Positions 33,800-43,492 of a stretch of 56,938 nucleotides of DNA are shown here, in pieces (positions within the stretch are counted from its first letter, which is position 1; each line of letters begins with the position of its first letter). This DNA is from an uncultured Treponema sp. (GTDB taxonomy: Bacteria > Spirochaetota > Spirochaetia > Treponematales > Treponemataceae). Location of the stretch: assembly GCA_934667505.1 (NCBI GenBank), contig CAKULY010000012.1:1-56938 (forward strand). The letters are read 5' to 3'. The translations under genes and the position numbers were made by a program. Below the pieces are notes generated by a model. That model did no database searches. It saw nothing but the letters and a program-made list of their open reading frames with translations, and was not told the DNA's origin.

Positions 33800-34591
33800 A
33801 TGGGAATCGCATTAATTACAGGTGCTTCTAGCGGTTTAGGAAGGGAACTTTCTTTGCTTGTTGATTCCTTAGCCTTTATAGATGAAATTTGGCTTGTTTC
33901 AAGAAGGGCGCAACGCTTAGAGGAATTGTCAGCCCTTTTAAAAAAGCAAACAAAGATTATTGCTTTGGATTTAGAAAAAACTGATTTTACGCCAACAATT
34001 TCTACTCTTCTTGAAAGAAAAAAAAAGCTTAATCCAGACTTTAATGTTTCTCTTTTAATAAATTGCGCTGGATTTGGAAAAATTGGCGAGTATAATCAAA
34101 TATCTGTTGATGAAAATACGTCAATGATAAGCTTGAACTGTACCGCGCCCGTGAATATGACTGTTTCTGTTCTGCCTTATATGAATAAAGGTGCTAGAAT
34201 TATGCAGGTAAGCTCAACGTCTGCGTTTCAGCCTTGCTCTGGTCTTGCAGTATATGCTGCAACAAAAGCATTTCTTTTAAGTTATTCAAGAGCCTTGCGA
34301 GCTGAATTAAAACCTAAAAAGATTTCTGTTACCGCAGTTTGTCCTTATTGGATAAAGGATACAGAATTTATTTCAATCGCGAATGGTGAAAAATGTGATA
34401 GAAAATCTGCTTTTTCTAATTTTTTGTTCGCCTCAAAGGTTCAGACTGTTGCAAAGCGTTCTTTAAAAGCGGCTTTAAAAAGAAAGGCTGTTTGCACACC
34501 TGGTTTTGTTTGTTCATTTCACCGCATTTGCATGAAGGTGCTTCCAAAATTTGTTGCAATGGCTTTTTGGGAATATTGGCGGCACCGTTAA
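33800..34591 (+). CDS. short-chain dehydrogenase/reductase (first)
   Basis: A 263-residue SDR. The cofactor motif is TGASSGLG (7-14), the NAG equivalent is NCAGFG, the active Ser is in VSSTSAFQP, and the catalytic pair is Tyr152/Lys156 in YAATK. It is 12 bases downstream of the STAS gene, so it may share its transcript, though a functional link is not obvious. The C-terminal region (RICMKVLPKFVAMAFWEYWRH) is hydrophobic/basic and may sit on the membrane. A second, similar SDR is at 38757-39572. Substrate unknown. Confidence 0.85.
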   Translation: MGIALITGASSGLGRELSLLVDSLAFIDEIWLVSRRAQRLEELSALLKKQTKIIALDLEKTDFTPTISTLLERKKKLNPDFNVSLLINCAGFGKIGEYNQISVDENTSMISLNCTAPVNMTVSVLPYMNKGARIMQVSSTSAFQPCSGLAVYAATKAFLLSYSRALRAELKPKKISVTAVCPYWIKDTEFISIANGEKCDRKSAFSNFLFASKVQTVAKRSLKAALKRKAVCTPGFVCSFHRICMKVLPKFVAMAFWEYWRHR

Positions 34592-34610
34592 AAATTATGA
34601 AAGGCTAAAG

Positions 34611-34672
34611 AATACGCCATGTCAAGGCAGGCTTTCGCTTTATTTTTATGCATTGACATGGCGTATTGCAAT
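34611..34672. terminator. probable bidirectional terminator hairpin
   Basis: AATACGCCATGTCAA (34611-34625) and TTGACATGGCGTATT (34653-34667) form a perfect 15-bp stem, with AT-rich flanks, between the convergent SDR and leuS genes. Confidence 0.6.
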
Positions 34673-34673
34673 T

Positions 34674-37226
34674 TTATTTTATAACAAAATTTACAAGTTT
34701 GTCTTTTATTACAACTTTCTTTACTATTTCGTGTCCTTCCAGGAACTTTGCTACACCTTCGGCTTTTTTTGCTTCAGATACAAGATTTTCTTCTGATTCG
34801 CCTGTTGCGGCTTGAAATTTTCCTCTGAGTTTTCCGTTTACCATAACGACGATTGTTTTCTTGTCATCTTTGCAGTAATCTTCATTGAACTTAGGCCAAG
34901 CTTCGTAGCTGATTGTTTTGTTATGTCCGAGTCTTTGCCACAATTCTTCGCCTAAGTGCGGAGCATAAGGACTTAAAACTTTAACAAAGCCTTCCCAAAT
35001 TGATTTTGGAACAGCATCTAGCTTAGAAAGTTCATTTATAAATATCATCATTTGGCTTATTGCCGTATTGAAATTTAAACTTGCAGTGTCGGCTGTAACT
35101 TTTTTTACAGTCTGCGCGTAACTTTTTCTTATAGAAATAAGTTTTTCATCTGTAAGTTTTTCATCAAGGTTTATGTCAACTAACGGTTTTTCGCCTACAG
35201 CCCAAACTTTTTCAAGAAAACGATGAATTCCCGTGATTCCTTGAGTCGCCCAAGGTTTCGACATTGTAAGAGGCCCCATAAACATTTCATACATTCTTAC
35301 AGAATCTGCGCCGTATGCTTTTATTTCGTCATCGGGATTAACAACATTTTTTAGAGATTTGGACATTTTTGCCACAACTTGTTCAAGTTTTTCTCCAGTT
35401 GCTTTTTCGTAATAATTTCCGTCTTCTTTCTGTTCAACTTCATCAACAGGAACTAGAGTTTTATTTTTTCTTTGATAAGCAAAAGAAGTTATCATTCCCT
35501 GGTTTACAAGCCGCTGAAATGGCTCTTTAGTCGAAACTAATCCCAAGTCGTAAAGAACTTTATGCCAGAATCTTGCATAGAGCAAATGCAATACAGCGTG
35601 TTCGGCTCCTCCTATGTAAAGATTTACAGGCATCCAGTAGTGTTCGGCTTCTTGCGAGCAAAATTGCTTGTCGTTGTGCGGGTCTAAGTAGCGCAAATAG
35701 TACCAGCAAGAACCGCCCCATTGAGGCATGGTGTTTGTTTCTCGCTTTGCGTTTCCGCCGCATTTCGGGCATTTGCAGTTTACCCAGGAATCAATTGCTG
35801 CGAGTGGGCTTTCGCCAGTTCCGGTAGGCTGGTAAGATTTTACTTCTGGAAGCTTTAATGGAAGCTCATTATCTGGCACAGGAACGGTTCCGCAAGCAGG
35901 GCAGTGAATCAAAGGAATTGGTTCTCCCCAATAACGCTGGCGGCTGTAAATCCAGTCGCGGAGCTTGTAGTTTATTGCTTTTTTTCCTATATGCTTTTCT
36001 TCAAGAAAGGCTATCATTTTTTCGATAGCATCTTTTTTGTTTAGACCGTCTAAAAATCCTGAATTTACGTGGATTCCGTCTTCTGTCCATGCTTGTTCTT
36101 GAACGTCAACTTTAGACTTTAAAACTTCAATAATTGGAAGATTGAATTTTTTTGCAAAATCCCAGTCTCTTGTGTCGTGCGCAGGAACTGCCATTATAGC
36201 TCCAGTTCCATAGGAAATAAGAACGTAGTCTGCAATCCATATAGGAATTAACTTTCCGTTTACTGGATTTATTGCATAGCTTCCGCTAAAAACGCCTGTT
36301 TTATCTTTTGCAAGATCTGTTCGCTCAAGGTCAGATTTTTTTGCGGCTTCCTTAATGTATTCTTCTACCTTTTCTTTTTGTTCTTCGGTTGTAAGTTTTT
36401 TTACAAGCGGATGTTCTGGCGAGATTACCATGTAGGTTGCGCCAAACAAAGTGTCGCAGCGAGTTGTGTATACAGTCAAAGTGTTTTCCGTAGGATTTCC
36501 GTTGCTGTCGGCAATTGTAAAAATTACTTCCGCGCCTTCTGATTTGCCAATCCAGTTGCGTTGCATTATTTTTACGCTTTCAGGCCAGTCGAGCGTGTCT
36601 AAGTCTTTTTCAAGCCTGTCCGCATAGGCTGTAATTTTTAAAATCCATTGGCGGATTGTTTTGTGCGTTACTTGAGAACCGCAACGTTCGCATTTGCCTT
36701 CTTTTACTTCTTCGTTTGCAAGACCTGTCTTGCAAGACGGACACCAATTGATTGGAGTTTCTGCTTCGTAAGCAAGCCCTTTTTTGTAAAGCTGAAGGAA
36801 AATCCACTGAGTCCATTTGTAGTAGTCAGGATCGCAAGTAGAAATGCATCTGTCCCAGTCGTAACTGAATCCAAGAGATTTTATCTGCTGCGTAAAGTGG
36901 TTTATGTTTGCATTTGTAGTCTCTTTTGGATGCGTTCCTGTCTTTATAGCATAGTTTTCGGCAGGAAGTCCAAAGGAATCGTATCCCATTGGATGAAGAA
37001 CATTGTAGCCGTTCATTCTAAGGTATCTGCTGTATATGTCGGTTGCAGTGTATCCTTCAGGGTGACCTACATGAAGTCCTGCTGCGGAAGGGTAAGGAAA
37101 CATATCCAGAACATACATTCTCTTTTCTTTAGGAAAAGAAGAGTCTTCTGTTACTTTAAAAGTTTTGTTTTCGTCCCAAAATTTTTGCCATTTAGGTTCA
37201 ATTGATTCAAATGGATATTTTGACAT
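34674..37226 (-). CDS. leuS: leucyl-tRNA synthetase
   Basis: An 850-residue class I synthetase charging tRNA-Leu. [17 protein letters not shown] holds the HIGH-type motif (HVGH). Zinc-type cysteine pairs (CPSC, CERC) and the editing-domain segment with [14 protein letters not shown] and [17 protein letters not shown] are present, and KMSKS is in [14 protein letters not shown]. The length is normal for a bacterial LeuRS. It follows pncB by 18 bases on the minus strand and is probably on the same transcript; GGAG lies about 12 bases before the ATG. Confidence 0.97.
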   Translation of the reverse strand: MSKYPFESIEPKWQKFWDENKTFKVTEDSSFPKEKRMYVLDMFPYPSAAGLHVGHPEGYTATDIYSRYLRMNGYNVLHPMGYDSFGLPAENYAIKTGTHPKETTNANINHFTQQIKSLGFSYDWDRCISTCDPDYYKWTQWIFLQLYKKGLAYEAETPINWCPSCKTGLANEEVKEGKCERCGSQVTHKTIRQWILKITAYADRLEKDLDTLDWPESVKIMQRNWIGKSEGAEVIFTIADSNGNPTENTLTVYTTRCDTLFGATYMVISPEHPLVKKLTTEEQKEKVEEYIKEAAKKSDLERTDLAKDKTGVFSGSYAINPVNGKLIPIWIADYVLISYGTGAIMAVPAHDTRDWDFAKKFNLPIIEVLKSKVDVQEQAWTEDGIHVNSGFLDGLNKKDAIEKMIAFLEEKHIGKKAINYKLRDWIYSRQRYWGEPIPLIHCPACGTVPVPDNELPLKLPEVKSYQPTGTGESPLAAIDSWVNCKCPKCGGNAKRETNTMPQWGGSCWYYLRYLDPHNDKQFCSQEAEHYWMPVNLYIGGAEHAVLHLLYARFWHKVLYDLGLVSTKEPFQRLVNQGMITSFAYQRKNKTLVPVDEVEQKEDGNYYEKATGEKLEQVVAKMSKSLKNVVNPDDEIKAYGADSVRMYEMFMGPLTMSKPWATQGITGIHRFLEKVWAVGEKPLVDINLDEKLTDEKLISIRKSYAQTVKKVTADTASLNFNTAISQMMIFINELSKLDAVPKSIWEGFVKVLSPYAPHLGEELWQRLGHNKTISYEAWPKFNEDYCKDDKKTIVVMVNGKLRGKFQAATGESEENLVSEAKKAEGVAKFLEGHEIVKKVVIKDKLVNFVIK

Positions 37227-37244
37227 TTTATGTTACACTCCAGT

Positions 37245-38696
37245 TTATTTTATATTCTTTTTTATAAAGTCTATTTTTAAATTTTTTAACTCTTCAGTTA
37301 TGCTTACCTTGTAAATATGAGGATTTAAAATCCTTTTATAACTCTCATCAAATCCAGCTAGCTGTTCCTGCATGGTTCTTCTGCTGATTCTAAGTTGCTC
37401 TGAATCTAAAATTCTTTCAGAAGTTCTTTTTCCGTCTTTTATTCGAAGCTTTAAAAGCGGTTCTATTTTTGCAGCTATGCAGGCAAACTGTCTGTAATCT
37501 ACCATTGGATGATAAAAGCGGTATTCCTTGTTTTCTTGCAAGGTTTCGCCTTCTAGCGCAAGAATATCCGCTAGAGCCATTGAATTTTCATCATAAAGGC
37601 GGAATACATTTTTTATTCCTGGATTTGTAGTTTTTGCAGGATTGTCGCTGAATTTCATTGTAGGAATCATTGAGTCGGTTTCGTTGTCGTGGCGGGCGGC
37701 AAGTTTGTATACGCCTGTAAAACTTGATTCGTTTCCGCCTGTGACCATGTGTGTTCCAACTCCCCAGCTGTCGATTGGAGCTCCGCTTGCCACTAAAGTT
37801 GAAATTATTTCTTCAGTCAGCTCGTTTGACACGCTGATTTTTGCCTGCGGAAACCCTGCTTTATCTAATTCTTTTCTAACTTCTCTTGTAAGATAAGAAA
37901 TATCGCCAGAATCTAGTCTTACGCCAAAGTTGTATCCTTTTTCTACAAGCTCCGCTCCTGCTATAATTGCATTCTTAATGCCTGATTTTAAAGTATCGAA
38001 AGTATCTATTAAAAACACTGAATTCTGAGGATAGATTTTTGCATAGGCGCGGAATGCTTCTAATTCTGAGCTGTGGCTCATTATCCAGGAGTGCGCCATC
38101 GTTCCCATTACAGGAATTCCGTAAAGTTTTCCCGCAAGAGTATTTGAAGTTCCCGCTGCTCCTCCAATGTATGCGGCTCGTGTCGCGCTCATTGCACCGT
38201 CTGGACCTTGCGCGCGGCGCAGACCAAATTCCATTATAGGAGCGCCTTTTGAAGCTAGCCAGACCCGCGCAGTTTTTGTGGCTATGAGGCTTTGAAAATT
38301 GACAATATTTAAAACAAGTCCTTCTAAAATCTGGGCTTCTATAAGATTTGCATGGATTCTTACGAGCGGTTCCTGTGGAAAAATAACAGTTCCTTCGTCC
38401 ATTGCGTAAATGTCGCCAGTGAATTTCCAGTCTTTCAAGTAATCAAGAAAGCCTTGTTCAAAAATTCCTTGCTCTTTTAGGTATGCAATGTCTTCTTCTG
38501 AAAAATGAAAAGAGGTTATAGCATCAAGCAAACTTTCTATTCCAGCTAAAACTGAAAAACCTCCATTAAATGGATTTCGGCGGAAAAACATATCAAAAAC
38601 AACTTTTCGATTCATGTTCTCCTTCCAATATCCTTGAGCCATTGTCAATTCATAAAAATCTGTAAACAGAGCATTATTGCTGAAATAATTTTCCAT
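37245..38696 (-). CDS. pncB: nicotinate phosphoribosyltransferase
   Basis: A 483-residue enzyme converting nicotinate and PRPP to nicotinate mononucleotide in NAD salvage. Matches include NALFTDFYELTMAQGYW at the start, FDMFFRRNPFNGGFSV, the RRAQGPDGAMSATRAAYIGG stretch and GVRLDSGD. It belongs to the longer bacterial form. It is the middle gene of SDR-pncB-leuS on the minus strand. Together with glutamine-dependent nadE at 46961 it gives two of the NAD salvage steps in this window. Confidence 0.95.
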   Translation of the reverse strand: MENYFSNNALFTDFYELTMAQGYWKENMNRKVVFDMFFRRNPFNGGFSVLAGIESLLDAITSFHFSEEDIAYLKEQGIFEQGFLDYLKDWKFTGDIYAMDEGTVIFPQEPLVRIHANLIEAQILEGLVLNIVNFQSLIATKTARVWLASKGAPIMEFGLRRAQGPDGAMSATRAAYIGGAAGTSNTLAGKLYGIPVMGTMAHSWIMSHSSELEAFRAYAKIYPQNSVFLIDTFDTLKSGIKNAIIAGAELVEKGYNFGVRLDSGDISYLTREVRKELDKAGFPQAKISVSNELTEEIISTLVASGAPIDSWGVGTHMVTGGNESSFTGVYKLAARHDNETDSMIPTMKFSDNPAKTTNPGIKNVFRLYDENSMALADILALEGETLQENKEYRFYHPMVDYRQFACIAAKIEPLLKLRIKDGKRTSERILDSEQLRISRRTMQEQLAGFDESYKRILNPHIYKVSITEELKNLKIDFIKKNIK

Positions 38697-38756
38697 CTGC
38701 CAACCTCATTTTAAATTTTCTTAAGACTATATTAACGAATTTTTGTAAATATGTCA

Positions 38757-39572
38757 TTAATGTTTGCAAGGGCGTTTGCAGTGCTTGTATGTAAAATCCG
38801 CTATTGTATAGGCTCCTATAAACTTTGATATAAATGCTTTTAACTTCCATTTAAGGCTGAACAGAGATACTCTTTTTCCTTTAAATGCGTTCTTTAAGCA
38901 ATGCGCGACTACTGGTGAGCTCGGAGTTCCGTGCAGGACTTCTTTTCTTGCTCCGTTTGAAGCGACGTTTGCAAATTCTGTGCTAACACTTCCAGGACAC
39001 AAGGCGCAAACGTTTATTCCCCGATTCTTTAATTCTGCAGATAAAGCTAGACTGAAACTAAGGACAAATGATTTTGTCGCAGCATAAACAGCAAAGTTTC
39101 CCAGCGGCGCAAAGGCTGCAAGACTTGCCGTGTTGATTATAAAAGAGTCTCGCTTCATATATGGAAGGCAGATGCCTGTAATTCCTATAATGGAAGTGCA
39201 GTTTAAATCAACCATTTGCATTTCTTTTTCTACTTCAGTTTCTTCAAAAGGACCGTAGGTTCCAAAGCCTGCATTGTTTACTAAAAGCTTTATTTCAAAA
39301 CTGTCAGGATTTCCTTCTGATTTTATTTCTTCATCTAGGATTTGCTTAAAATATTGAACGCCTTCTGTTCCGCTAATATCAATGGAAAACGCTTTTGGAA
39401 CAGGAGAATTTTTTATTTCTTTTATGTTTTGCGCGACTGCTTCAAGTTTTTCTTTTCTTCTTGCTACAAGCCATATTTCATCGCAAATATTTTTGTAATT
39501 TTGCGCTATTTGAACGGCAAAGTCCTTGCCCATTCCTGAACTGGCGCCTGTTATGATTGCAATTTTTTTCAT
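38757..39572 (-). CDS. short-chain dehydrogenase/reductase (second)
   Basis: A 271-residue SDR, first gene of a minus-strand unit with pncB and leuS. Visible are ITGASSGMGKD at the N-terminus, NNAGFGTYG, NTASLAAFAP and the catalytic YAATKSF. It resembles the SDR at 33800-34591 in layout and C-terminal character, ending KHCKRPCKH. AAGGAATC precedes the ATG. The substrate is not predictable; DltE/YqjQ-like oxidoreductases are the closest general group. Confidence 0.87.
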   Translation of the reverse strand: MKKIAIITGASSGMGKDFAVQIAQNYKNICDEIWLVARRKEKLEAVAQNIKEIKNSPVPKAFSIDISGTEGVQYFKQILDEEIKSEGNPDSFEIKLLVNNAGFGTYGPFEETEVEKEMQMVDLNCTSIIGITGICLPYMKRDSFIINTASLAAFAPLGNFAVYAATKSFVLSFSLALSAELKNRGINVCALCPGSVSTEFANVASNGARKEVLHGTPSSPVVAHCLKNAFKGKRVSLFSLKWKLKAFISKFIGAYTIADFTYKHCKRPCKH

Positions 39573-39761
39573 ATAAGATTCCTTCTATAATAAAAAATAA
39601 AAAGTCAGTGAGAAAGTTTTACTTTTAAAGAATTAATTTTTTCCTTGGAAAAATTATATCATATTTGACTTGAATATTTACAAAAACTTTCAACCTGTTT
39701 CAATATATTTGCTGTTTTATTCTTAGTAGACGAATATAAAAAAAAATATTAAATTCATTTC

Positions 39762-41519
39762 ATGTCGTTTATAAAAAAGATAACTTCCGGAATGGAAAAA
39801 AAATATGTAGTAAATACTTTTCTTTGTCCTATTACAATGATTGGCGAAGTTTTTTTGGAGACAGTAATTCCGCTGATTATGGCAAAGATAATTGACGTTG
39901 GAATTGCTGGCAAAGATATTAATTATGTTTTAAAAACTGGTGGGCTGATGGTTCTTTGCGCTTTGCTTTCGCTTCTGTGCGGAGCAGGTGGAGCTAGGTT
40001 TGCAGCTGTCGCATCTCAAGGTTTTAGCCACAACCTTAGAAGAAAGCTTTTTTCAAAAGTCCAGGATTTTTCTTTTGCAAATGTTGAGCGCTTTAGCTCA
40101 GCCTCTTTAGTTACTAGGCTTACGACAGATGTCACTAATGCTCAAAATGTTTATCAAATGCTTATAAGAATATGTTTTAGAGCTCCTTTTATGCTTTTGT
40201 GCGGCTCTATCATGGCTTTTAGAATAAATGCAAGGCTTGCTGTTATATTTTTGTTTTCAATTCCAGTTCTTGCCGTAGCAATTGCAGTTATTTCAAAGCT
40301 GGCTTTTTCAAGATTCGGAACAATGCTTAAAAAATACGATGCGATGAACAATATAGTTCAGGAAAATTTAATTGCTATTCGCGTTGTAAAAGCTTTTGTC
40401 CGCGGCGATTTTGAATGTAAGAAATTTAATGCTTCTGCCGATGAGGTTAGGCGGACTCAAGTTGCTGCTGAAAAACTTATGATTGTTTTATGGCCTATAA
40501 TGCAGCTTGTGGTTTACGCTTCTATGATTGCCGTCTTTTGGTTTGGCGGAAGAATGGTCGTTGTCGGAACAATGCTTTCTGGAGAACTTATAAGCTTTCT
40601 TACCTATATAATACAGATTTTTATGTCAATGATGATGCTAGGCATGATTTTTGTAGGTCTTGTTCTTTCTAGGGCAAGCATTGCAAGAATTACAGAAGTC
40701 CTTGATGAAGTTCCTGATATTGCCGAGCCGCTCCCTAGTAAAAACCGGCAAGTTCTTCAAGAAGTAAAGGATGGCTCTGTAGATTTTGAAAATGTAAGCT
40801 TTAGCTATAATAAATCAATTGAAAACTGTGTGCTAAAAGACATAAATCTTCACATAAAAAGCGGACAAACTGTTGGAATAATTGGAGGAACCGGTTCTTC
40901 TAAAACAACTTTAGTTTCGCTTATTCCTAGACTTTACGATGCAACAAAAGGCTGTGTAAAAGTTGGCGGAAATGACGTTCGCGGCTATTCTTTAGTTCCG
41001 CTAAGAGATTCTGTTGCTGTTGTTTTGCAAAAAAATGTGCTTTTCAGTGGAACTATTAAAGACAACTTGCGGTGGGGAAACGAAAATGCTAGCAACGAAG
41101 AAATTATAAGCGCATGTAAAGCCGCTGATGCGGACGGTTTTATTTCATCTTTTCCTATGGGGTATGAAACAGAACTTGGGCAAGGCGGAGTAAATCTTAG
41201 CGGAGGTCAAAAACAGCGGATATGCATTGCTAGAGCCTTGTTAAAAAATCCTAAGATTTTGATTCTTGATGACAGCACCAGTGCGGTTGATACTGCCACA
41301 GAAAAACGTATTCGCTGCGTACTGAAAGAAATGCGGCCTGAAACTACAAAAATAATAATTGCGCAGAGAATTAGTTCTGTTCAGGATGCTGATATAATTT
41401 TTGTTCTCGAAGATGGAATGATTAACGGGCAGGGAACTCATAAGCAGCTTTTGGAATCGAACAAAATTTACCAAGAAGTTTATAGCAGCCAGCAGACTAG
41501 CGGCGATGCAGATTTATAA
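39762..41519 (+). CDS. ABC exporter half-transporter, degenerate-site subunit
   Basis: A 585-residue type IV ABC exporter half: six spans in residues 1-310, then the nucleotide-binding domain. Walker A reads GGTGSSKTT, with Ser in place of the last Gly. The signature is LSGGQKQR and Walker B is LILDDSTSAVD, with Asp instead of the catalytic Glu. That substitution marks the non-catalytic partner of heterodimeric exporters such as TM287/288. The second half is 26 bases downstream. Substrates of such pairs are drugs, lipids or peptides; not predictable here. No Shine-Dalgarno is obvious before the ATG. Confidence 0.92.
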   Translation: MSFIKKITSGMEKKYVVNTFLCPITMIGEVFLETVIPLIMAKIIDVGIAGKDINYVLKTGGLMVLCALLSLLCGAGGARFAAVASQGFSHNLRRKLFSKVQDFSFANVERFSSASLVTRLTTDVTNAQNVYQMLIRICFRAPFMLLCGSIMAFRINARLAVIFLFSIPVLAVAIAVISKLAFSRFGTMLKKYDAMNNIVQENLIAIRVVKAFVRGDFECKKFNASADEVRRTQVAAEKLMIVLWPIMQLVVYASMIAVFWFGGRMVVVGTMLSGELISFLTYIIQIFMSMMMLGMIFVGLVLSRASIARITEVLDEVPDIAEPLPSKNRQVLQEVKDGSVDFENVSFSYNKSIENCVLKDINLHIKSGQTVGIIGGTGSSKTTLVSLIPRLYDATKGCVKVGGNDVRGYSLVPLRDSVAVVLQKNVLFSGTIKDNLRWGNENASNEEIISACKAADADGFISSFPMGYETELGQGGVNLSGGQKQRICIARALLKNPKILILDDSTSAVDTATEKRIRCVLKEMRPETTKIIIAQRISSVQDADIIFVLEDGMINGQGTHKQLLESNKIYQEVYSSQQTSGDADL

Positions 41520-41545
41520 ATTTTATTGCTTTGTAAGGGGAATAT

Positions 41546-43456
41546 ATGCCACCTGTAAAAAATAGAGGAAACGCAAAACCAAAAAATACTAAAAAAACGC
41601 TTGGAAGAATTTTTTCTTATATGAAAAAGTTTAAATCTCTTTGGCTTTTTGTATTCTTGCTTGTTTTAATAAGTTCAGTTGCAAATATCGCTGGTTCATA
41701 TATCATAAAACCCGCATTAAATGATTTTATTTTGCCGCTTATTCATCACGAAAATCCTGATTACAGCGGTTTTATAAAACTTTTATCGGGACTTGCTGTA
41801 GTTTTTTTGCTAGGCGCGCTGTCTTCTTGGGGAAATTCTAGGCTGATGCTTTATATTTCTTCAACTTTGCTGTACAGAATCAGAACTGACCTTTTTGAAA
41901 AGTTGGAAAAGCTTCCAATTAAATACTACGATTCGCATCCGCATGGCGAAATAATGAGCCGCTTTACAAACGATACGGATACCTTGCGGGATATGTTTAG
42001 CCAGACTGTTCCTCAAATCATGAGCCAATCTGTAACAATTTTAGGCATTTTTATAATGATGCTTGTTCTAAGTCCAGTTCTTACTCTTGTGGTCGTATTG
42101 ACTATGGCAGGAATTTTGGTTTTGGCTTCAAAAATTGGAAAAAAAAGTGCGGTTGCATTTCGCGAACAGCAGAAAAATATAGGAATTGTAAACGGATATA
42201 TAGAAGAGCTTATTGAAGGGCAAAAAGTTGTAAAGGTTTTTAATCATGAAAAAGAAGCTGTAAAAGAGTTTTCCAAATTAAATGATGAGCTTTACAAGGC
42301 AGGTTCTGCCGCCAATTCCTATGCAAATATTTTAGGTCCAATAATGGGAAATCTTTCTCACGTTCAGTATGCCATTGTTGCGGTTCTGGGCGCTTTTATG
42401 GTGATTCTTTCAAAGTCAGACTTAGGAACTGTAGCTGCCTTTCTTCAATATACCCGTTCTTTTAGCCAGCCTGTAACTACAATTAGCCAGCTTTTTAATT
42501 CAATTCTGAACGCTTTAGCTGGCGCGGAACGCATTTTTAATATAATCGATGAATTGCCAGAGGAAGATGATGGAAAAATCACTTTAGTAAACGCTTATAG
42601 CATAAAATCTGATTCTGACCAAAAAGAAAAACTTGTGCAGTCTTTTGCTTCTACAGGAGAGTGGGCATGGAAAAATCCTTCTAATGGAGTTCTTTCCAAG
42701 CTGCAAGGTGAAGTTGTGTTCAATCATGTGACTTTTGGCTATAGGCCAGAAAAAACTGTTCTTCACGATATTTGTATTCATGCGAAGCCTGGACAGAAAA
42801 TCGCTCTTGTAGGTTCTACTGGCAGCGGAAAAACCACAATTACAAATCTTCTTACAAGGTTTTATGATATAAAAGAAGGCTGTGGCAGCATTGTTTACGA
42901 TGGAATTCCATTAAAAGATATAAACAAAAATGATTTGCGCCGTTCTTTGGGCATGGTCTTGCAAGATACTCACCTGTTTACAGGAACTATTGCTGAAAAT
43001 ATACGTTATGGAAATTTGGAGGCAAGCCTTGCGCAGATTTATGATGCTGCTAAACTTGCAAACGCTGATTCTTTTATAAGGCATCTAGAAAAAGGTTATG
43101 ATACTGTTATTACAGGAGATGGCTCTTCTTTAAGCCAGGGGCAGCGTCAACTGCTTTCGATTGCAAGGGCTGCGGTTGCTGACCCCCCGGTTCTAATTTT
43201 GGATGAGGCGACTTCTTCTATAGATACGCGTACAGAAAAACTTATTCAAGACGGCATGGATAGTCTTATGAAAGGTAGAACAGTTTTTGTAATAGCCCAC
43301 AGGCTTTCTACAATTCGCAACGCAGATGAAATCATAGTTCTTGAAAAGGGAACAATAATAGAGCGCGGAAATCACGAGCAGCTTTTAGAAAAAAAAGGAC
43401 GCTACTACACGCTTTATACAGGAATCGCACAGAAAAATTCTTCAGAAAAACTCTAA
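41546..43456 (+). CDS. ABC exporter half-transporter, catalytic-site subunit
   Basis: A 636-residue exporter half pairing with the preceding gene. Six membrane spans lie in about residues 28-330. The nucleotide-binding domain has Walker A GSTGSGKTT, a signature LSQGQRQL (Gln for the usual Gly) and Walker B LILDEATSSID with the catalytic Glu. The linker between the membrane and ATPase parts (about 350-395) is longer than usual. The start follows AAGGGG. With the first gene it forms an asymmetric heterodimer in which only one ATP site is fully competent (family knowledge). Confidence 0.93.
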   Translation: MPPVKNRGNAKPKNTKKTLGRIFSYMKKFKSLWLFVFLLVLISSVANIAGSYIIKPALNDFILPLIHHENPDYSGFIKLLSGLAVVFLLGALSSWGNSRLMLYISSTLLYRIRTDLFEKLEKLPIKYYDSHPHGEIMSRFTNDTDTLRDMFSQTVPQIMSQSVTILGIFIMMLVLSPVLTLVVVLTMAGILVLASKIGKKSAVAFREQQKNIGIVNGYIEELIEGQKVVKVFNHEKEAVKEFSKLNDELYKAGSAANSYANILGPIMGNLSHVQYAIVAVLGAFMVILSKSDLGTVAAFLQYTRSFSQPVTTISQLFNSILNALAGAERIFNIIDELPEEDDGKITLVNAYSIKSDSDQKEKLVQSFASTGEWAWKNPSNGVLSKLQGEVVFNHVTFGYRPEKTVLHDICIHAKPGQKIALVGSTGSGKTTITNLLTRFYDIKEGCGSIVYDGIPLKDINKNDLRRSLGMVLQDTHLFTGTIAENIRYGNLEASLAQIYDAAKLANADSFIRHLEKGYDTVITGDGSSLSQGQRQLLSIARAAVADPPVLILDEATSSIDTRTEKLIQDGMDSLMKGRTVFVIAHRLSTIRNADEIIVLEKGTIIERGNHEQLLEKKGRYYTLYTGIAQKNSSEKL

Positions 43457-43485
43457 TTGATAAGATAGCTCGTTTTTACTATAAT
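43457..43485 (+). promoter_or_regulatory. promoter of valS, implying a leaderless mRNA
   Basis: TTGATA (43457-43462), 17-base spacer, TATAAT (43480-43485). The expected start point is 43492-43493, which is the valS ATG. No Shine-Dalgarno lies between. Confidence 0.7.
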
Positions 43486-43492
43486 ATATGCT

